Shown here: positions 44,754 through 48,512 of the stretch, piece after piece | Position numbering within the stretch: the stretch's first letter is position 1 | How the letters are laid out: every line of letters starts with the position of its first letter | Origin: an uncultured Frankineae bacterium | GTDB taxonomy: Bacteria; Actinomycetota; Actinomycetes; Mycobacteriales; SCTD01 | Length of the DNA stretch: 48,512 nucleotides | Assembly (NCBI GenBank): GCA_902805775.1 | Contig: CADCUB010000027.1 | Span: 1-48,512 of the forward strand | Reading direction: 5' to 3' | Translations under genes and position numbers: made by a program | The notes under the pieces: generated by a model | What the model saw: the letters and a program-made list of their open reading frames with translations, nothing else | Told to the model about the DNA's origin: nothing | Database searches by the model: none

Positions 44754-46508
44754 ATGCCTTCCTCCGCCGCTTCCTCGCCGTCCTCCCGCCGCTCCGTCTC
44801 CCTGCTCCTCGCCGCCGGCGTGCTCGCAGCGACCGCCGCCCAGGTCGCGACCCCGGGCACGGCGGAGGCCGCCACGACCGTCTCGACCACCTCGCTGGCC
44901 GTCGCCGACGTCGCTGTCCGCGAGGACCAGCCGACCACCAAGCTCGGCACCGCCACGACCCTGCGCACGGACGGCTCGCCGTTCGCCCAGTCCTACCTGC
45001 GCTTCCAGGTGGGTGGTCACGCCGGAGCCATCAGCAAGGCCGTCCTGCAGGTCTACAGCCACACCACCTCCGACGCCGGTGTCGTCGCCCGACCGGTCGC
45101 CTCGACGTGGTCCGAGACCGGGACGACCTGGGCGACCCGGCCCACGGTCGGCGCCATCGTCGCCAAGTCGGGCCCGACGCAGGAGGCGACCTGGGCCTCG
45201 CTCGACGTCACCTCGCTCGTCAAGACCAACGGCACCGTCGACATCGCCCTCACCAGCACCTCGACCACCGGGCGCAGCCTGGCCTCGCGCGAGGCCGGTG
45301 CCACCCGCGCCGCCCGGCTCGTCGTCACCAGCCTCCCGGCGATCTCGACCGTGACCGTCCCCACGACCTCGGCGGTCCCGCCGCTGCTGATCACCCCCGG
45401 CGGCGCCGGAACGCGCGACGGCAGCAGCTGGAGCAACGCCGGCGACCTGGTCGACCTCCCGCGCTTCGTCGCTCAGCGCCCCACGGGCGGCGAGATCTGG
45501 GTCCGCGGTGACGCCGGCCCGTACCGGCCGGCCTCGAGCATCGGCCTGCGCACCGGCGGTGCCGCCGGCGCACCGGTCGTCGTCCGCGGTGTCGACGGCA
45601 CCGGCGCCTCGACCGCCCGGCCCGTCATCGTCGGGACGCGCACCGCGCCGTACAGCAGCACCGGCAACGACGGCAACGACATCTTCAAGCTCTACACCGG
45701 CGCCAAGAACCTGACCTTCAGCAACCTGTCGTTCACCAACGTCGGCACCGCCTTCAACGTCGGCGGCAACGCCCAGGACATCGCCGTCCAGGACGTCAAC
45801 GCCACCAACGTGCGCCGCTTCTTCACCAACTACCTGGGCGCCGGCGAGACGACGGCCAACCTCAGCGGCCTGACGATGCGCCGGGTGACGGTCAAGGGCT
45901 TCTCCAAGTCGGTGCTGCGCCTGGCGAACGACTCGCACCGGGTGCTCCTCGAGGACGTCACCGGCGACTCGGAGCGCCAGGACGGGGACGACTTCGCCAT
46001 GGGCGTCGTCCTGGACGGGACCGCGCACGACGTCGTCATGCGCCGCGTGGTGATGCGCAACGCGCACGACTCGCTGCACGCCTACATGAACGGCGACGGC
46101 TTCGCGACCGAGCGCGGTGTGTACGACGTGCGCCTCGAGGACACCCTGGCCACCGGCAACACCGACGCCGGCTACGACCTCAAGTCCACCCGCACCACCC
46201 TGGTGAACGCGCGGGCCGAGGACAACAAGCGCAACTTCCGCTTCTGGGCCGCGGACACCACCGTGCAGGGCTGCACCGGACTGGCTCCGCGCACCCGCGG
46301 CGGAAGCGGCTCGCAGGCCCAGGTGTGGGCGGGTGCGAACGCCGGCGTCACCCTGAGCGGCTGCACCCTGCAGGACGCGTCGGCCGCCACGATCGTGTTC
46401 GACCTCGACACCGGAGCGCGGGTCACCACCACCGGGACCGTGCTGTCGCACTCCTCCTCGGCGCAGCTGAAGCGCCTGGCGTCGGGCGCCGCCCTGCAGC
46501 TCGGCTGA
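44754..46508 (+). CDS. Secreted DNRLRE-like plus right-handed beta-helix protein (paralogue 3)
   Basis: 584 aa from the ATG at 44754. A signal peptide (about 1-39, ending GTAEA) is followed by a beta-sandwich region (about 43-195: VADVAVREDQPTTKLGTATTLRTDG, SYLRFQV, VARPVASTWSETGTTWATRP, LDVTSLV) with the pattern of DNRLRE domains, which are carbohydrate-binding-like modules of secreted actinobacterial proteins. After a Thr/Pro linker the beta-helix domain (about 210-584) repeats the family motifs TRDGSSWSNAGDLVDLPRF, YMNGDGFATERGV, AGYDLKSTRTTL, NKRNFRFWAADT and RGGSGSQAQVWAGANA. It lies outside the main glycan block, divergent from metH. A site resembling the recurring motif in reverse (near 44674-44687) lies upstream. 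Confidence 0.85.
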   Translation: MPSSAASSPSSRRSVSLLLAAGVLAATAAQVATPGTAEAATTVSTTSLAVADVAVREDQPTTKLGTATTLRTDGSPFAQSYLRFQVGGHAGAISKAVLQVYSHTTSDAGVVARPVASTWSETGTTWATRPTVGAIVAKSGPTQEATWASLDVTSLVKTNGTVDIALTSTSTTGRSLASREAGATRAARLVVTSLPAISTVTVPTTSAVPPLLITPGGAGTRDGSSWSNAGDLVDLPRFVAQRPTGGEIWVRGDAGPYRPASSIGLRTGGAAGAPVVVRGVDGTGASTARPVIVGTRTAPYSSTGNDGNDIFKLYTGAKNLTFSNLSFTNVGTAFNVGGNAQDIAVQDVNATNVRRFFTNYLGAGETTANLSGLTMRRVTVKGFSKSVLRLANDSHRVLLEDVTGDSERQDGDDFAMGVVLDGTAHDVVMRRVVMRNAHDSLHAYMNGDGFATERGVYDVRLEDTLATGNTDAGYDLKSTRTTLVNARAEDNKRNFRFWAADTTVQGCTGLAPRTRGGSGSQAQVWAGANAGVTLSGCTLQDASAATIVFDLDTGARVTTTGTVLSHSSSAQLKRLASGAALQLG

Positions 46509-46534
46509 CCGGCCGCCCGGTGCGGCCGAGGGCC

Positions 46535-46540
46535 TACCGT
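46535..46540 (+). promoter_or_regulatory. -10 box TACCGT, leaderless promoter
   Basis: TACCGT lies exactly 6 bases before the GTG at 46547, the same hexamer and spacing as at 19335. Confidence 0.5.
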
Positions 46541-46546
46541 GTGGGC

Positions 46547-47491
46547 GTGTCCGCAGCACCTCCCCAGCCCCCGACGACGGAGCGGCCGCTGATCGAGCGG
46601 CCGCCCGTCGTCGGGGGCTTGGCGCTGGACGTGCCGGGACGTGACGTGCGGCTGCGGGCCACCCGTTGGCCCGGCGCCGGAGGCGTGCCCGTCCTGCTCC
46701 TGCACGGCCTGGCCTCCTCGCGACGGTTCTGGGACCTCGTCGTGCCGGGCCTGGCCGGGCTGCCCGTGGTGGCCCTGGACCAGCGGGGACACGGCGACAG
46801 CGAGCGGCCCGCCGGCCCGTACGACGCCGCGACCGTCGTCGCCGACGCCCTCACGGCGCTCGACGCCCTCGGGCTGTCCCGGGTCGTGGTCGTCGGCCAC
46901 TCCTGGGGCGCCTGGACGGCGCTGCGCATGGCCGCCACGGCGCCCGAGCGGGTGCTGTCCGTCGTCGCGGTCGACGGCGGCCTGGGCACCCCGCGGTCGG
47001 CGGGCGCGTCCCGCGAGCAGGCTCGCCGGCTGCTGACACCGCCCCGCACCGCCCTGCCGCCGGACGAGCTGCGGCAGCGGCTGCGCTCCGGTCCGCTGGC
47101 GTTCTGGTGGAGCGACGAGGTCGAGGCCGCGGTGCTGCCGCTGTTCGCCGTCGGGCCGGACGGGCTCGCCCGGGCCCGCCTGCCGTTCGAGGCCCACATG
47201 GCGATCGTCGACGACCTGCTCGACGCCGACGTCGAGGCGGTCCTGTCGTCCGTGCGCTGCCGGACGTGGGTCGTCTCCTGCGAGGGGCCGGCCGACGAGC
47301 CGGCCCAGGTCGCCGCGCGGACGGCCGGGCTGGAGCGGGCGCGCACGCTGCTCACCGAGCCGCGCCTGCTGCACTGGGTGGGCGCGGTGCACGACGTGCC
47401 GCTGCAGTGGCCGGCACTGGTGAGCGGGCTCGTACGCGCAGCCGTCGAGGAGGTCGCAACGGCCGCTGCGGGGGCAGGGGCTCCGGCATGA
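46547..47491 (+). CDS. Alpha/beta-hydrolase
   Basis: 314 aa from a GTG at 46547. The alpha/beta-hydrolase fold is shown by PVLLLHGLASSRRFWDLV (oxyanion strand), ALDQRGHGDSERP, the nucleophile elbow GHSWG with S119 and the likely catalytic H282 in GAVHDVPLQ. There is no signal peptide, so it acts in the cytoplasm. The substrate is unknown; esterase, lactonase and C-C hydrolase activities share these marks. The ATG of the PAC2 gene overlaps its stop (ATGA), so the two are co-translated. Confidence 0.9.
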   Translation: MSAAPPQPPTTERPLIERPPVVGGLALDVPGRDVRLRATRWPGAGGVPVLLLHGLASSRRFWDLVVPGLAGLPVVALDQRGHGDSERPAGPYDAATVVADALTALDALGLSRVVVVGHSWGAWTALRMAATAPERVLSVVAVDGGLGTPRSAGASREQARRLLTPPRTALPPDELRQRLRSGPLAFWWSDEVEAAVLPLFAVGPDGLARARLPFEAHMAIVDDLLDADVEAVLSSVRCRTWVVSCEGPADEPAQVAARTAGLERARTLLTEPRLLHWVGAVHDVPLQWPALVSGLVRAAVEEVATAAAGAGAPA

Positions 47492-48345
47492 CCCGGCTGC
47501 CTCCCGACCTCGGACCGCTGCGACGGCCGGTCCTCGTCGCCGCGTTCGAGGGCTGGAACGACGCCGGCGACGCGGCCTCCGACGCGGTGGAGCACCTGCG
47601 CAGCGCCTGGGGTGCCCGGGAGGTCGCCGCCCTGGACCCCGACGACTACTACGACTTCCAGGTCAACCGGCCGTTCGTGCGCCTGCTCGACGACGGCTCG
47701 CGCTCGATCACCTGGCCGACCTGCCGCTTCTCGGTCTGCAGCCCGCCCGACGCCGACCGCGACGTGGTCCTGGTGCAGGGCTGCGAGCCCAACATGCGCT
47801 GGCGGGGCTTCTGCGACGAGGTGCTCGCCACGGCGACGGCGCTCGGGACCGAGATGGTGATCACCCTCGGCGCGCTGCTCGCGGACAGCCCCCACACCCG
47901 GCCGGTGCCGGTCAACGGCACCGCCTCCGACGCCGCCACGACGGAGGCTCTCGGCCTCGAGCGCAGCCGCTACGAGGGGCCCACCGGCATCGTCGGCGTG
48001 CTGCAGGACGCGTGCGCACGGGCAGGCCTGCCGGCCATCAGCTTCTGGGCCGCGGTGCCGCACTACGTCTCCACGCCGCCCGTGCCCAAGGCGACCCTCG
48101 CGCTGCTGCGCCGGGTCGAGGACGTGCTCGACGTGCCCGTCCCCCTCGGCGAGCTGCCGGAGGACGCCCGGGAGTGGGAGCGCTCCGTCGACGAGATCGC
48201 CGCCGGCGACACCGAGGTCCGCGAGTACATCGCCCACCTCGAGGAGCGCGAGCCGGCGGTCGACCTGCCCGAGGCGTCCGGCGAGGCCATCGCCAAGGAG
48301 TTCGAGCGCTACCTGCGCAGGGGCGGCGAGGACTCTCGGGGCTGA
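47488..48345 (+). CDS. PAC2-family protein
   Basis: 285 aa from the ATG at 47488 with GGGGCAGGGG in front. RPVLVAAFEGWNDAGDAASDAVEHL, DPDDYYDFQVNRPFV, VVLVQGCEPNMRWRGF, MVITLGALLADSPHTRPVPV and PHYVSTPPVPKATLALL are the hallmarks of the actinobacterial PAC2 (proteasome-assembly-chaperone-like) family. M. tuberculosis has its relative (Rv2125) next to metH. The name comes from homology to a eukaryotic chaperone. A role in bacterial proteasome assembly is not shown, though linkage to dop and arc makes the idea attractive. It is coupled to the hydrolase gene upstream. Confidence 0.9.
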   Translation: MTRLPPDLGPLRRPVLVAAFEGWNDAGDAASDAVEHLRSAWGAREVAALDPDDYYDFQVNRPFVRLLDDGSRSITWPTCRFSVCSPPDADRDVVLVQGCEPNMRWRGFCDEVLATATALGTEMVITLGALLADSPHTRPVPVNGTASDAATTEALGLERSRYEGPTGIVGVLQDACARAGLPAISFWAAVPHYVSTPPVPKATLALLRRVEDVLDVPVPLGELPEDAREWERSVDEIAAGDTEVREYIAHLEEREPAVDLPEASGEAIAKEFERYLRRGGEDSRG

Positions 48346-48392
48346 CCCCTCGGCCCGTCAGCGTCTCGGCGGGGCGCGGTGGTGCGCTGGGG

Positions 48393-48512
48393 TCAGGGGC
48401 GGCCGAGGGCGCGGTAGTGCCAGCCGGCGGCGCGCCAGGTGGTGGGGTCCAGGGCGTTGCGGCCGTCGACGATGTTGCGTTCGGCGACGACCTGGCCGAG
48501 CACGGCGGGGTC
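48393..48512 (-). CDS. C-terminal end of a UDP-glucose/GDP-mannose dehydrogenase family protein (partial)
   Basis: Only the last 39 residues are in the window, ending at a TGA at 48393. IVDGRNALDP followed by WRAAGWHYRALGRP is the conserved end of UDP-glucose 6-dehydrogenase, which oxidises UDP-glucose to UDP-glucuronate. The GRN segment contacts the nucleotide in this family. This would supply a uronic acid for the glycan made by the genes at 13573-38907. The gene converges on the PAC2 gene with 47 bases between them. Confidence 0.75.
   Translation of the reverse strand, partial: DPAVLGQVVAERNIVDGRNALDPTTWRAAGWHYRALGRP

Overview
The window is chromosomal DNA from a high-G+C actinobacterium. 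Nearly every third codon position is G or C, GTG starts are common, and it carries the Pup-proteasome accessory genes dop and arc. It also has actinobacterial-style leaderless promoters and an LPXTG-type wall protein. Nothing seen here fixes the family or genus. No rRNA, tRNA, insertion sequence, phage gene or CRISPR array was found.

Layout. (1) 1-7350: the end of a coiled-coil protein, then (minus strand) an M50 protease, trmI, a small membrane protein, arc and dop. A divergent PD-(D/E)XK nuclease gene lies on the plus strand. (2) 7481-13427 (plus): an ABC ATPase/FtsX-type permease pair, a small LPFTG-anchored protein and a DUF4012 membrane protein. (3) 13573-38907: a surface-glycan island of about 20 genes. 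It contains a WbaP-type initiating sugar transferase; a CDP-sugar cassette (rfbF, SDR, RmlC-like, SAF oxidoreductase); four glycosyltransferase-type or epimerase genes; a Wzz-like protein, a Wzy/O-antigen-ligase-like polymerase and a Wzx-like flippase; a HAD protein; three CDP-glycerol glycerophosphotransferase-like enzymes; a fused cytidylyltransferase-reductase expected to make CDP-ribitol; and two secreted beta-helix proteins. (4) 39111-48345: a six-helix membrane protein, a HAD phosphatase with a small membrane partner, metH, a third beta-helix protein, an alpha/beta hydrolase and a PAC2-family gene. (5) 48393-48512: the C-terminal end of a nucleotide-sugar dehydrogenase.

How the genes fit together. 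The PAC2, metH, RecB-like nuclease, trmI, arc/mpa and dop genes form a neighbourhood also found in Mycobacterium tuberculosis (Rv2125, Rv2124c, Rv2119, Rv2118c, Rv2115c, Rv2112c). Here about 30 kb of glycan genes sit between the nuclease and metH, so the glycan locus appears to have been inserted into, or assembled inside, a conserved block. The island encodes a complete Wzx/Wzy route (initiation, precursors, flippase, polymerase, length control). It also encodes teichoic-acid-type enzymes (CDP-ribitol supply and three polyol-phosphate transferase homologues) without a TagGH exporter. The likely product is a polyol-phosphate-containing surface polysaccharide.

The most notable signal is a family of three paralogous secreted or anchored right-handed beta-helix proteins with near-invariant polar motifs, each with a different N-terminal module (membrane anchor, Lys-Pro stalk, DNRLRE-like domain). 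A recurring palindromic intergenic motif, (G/C)TTC(A/G)CCCG-NN-CGGG, lies upstream of several of these operons and may define a surface-glycan regulon.
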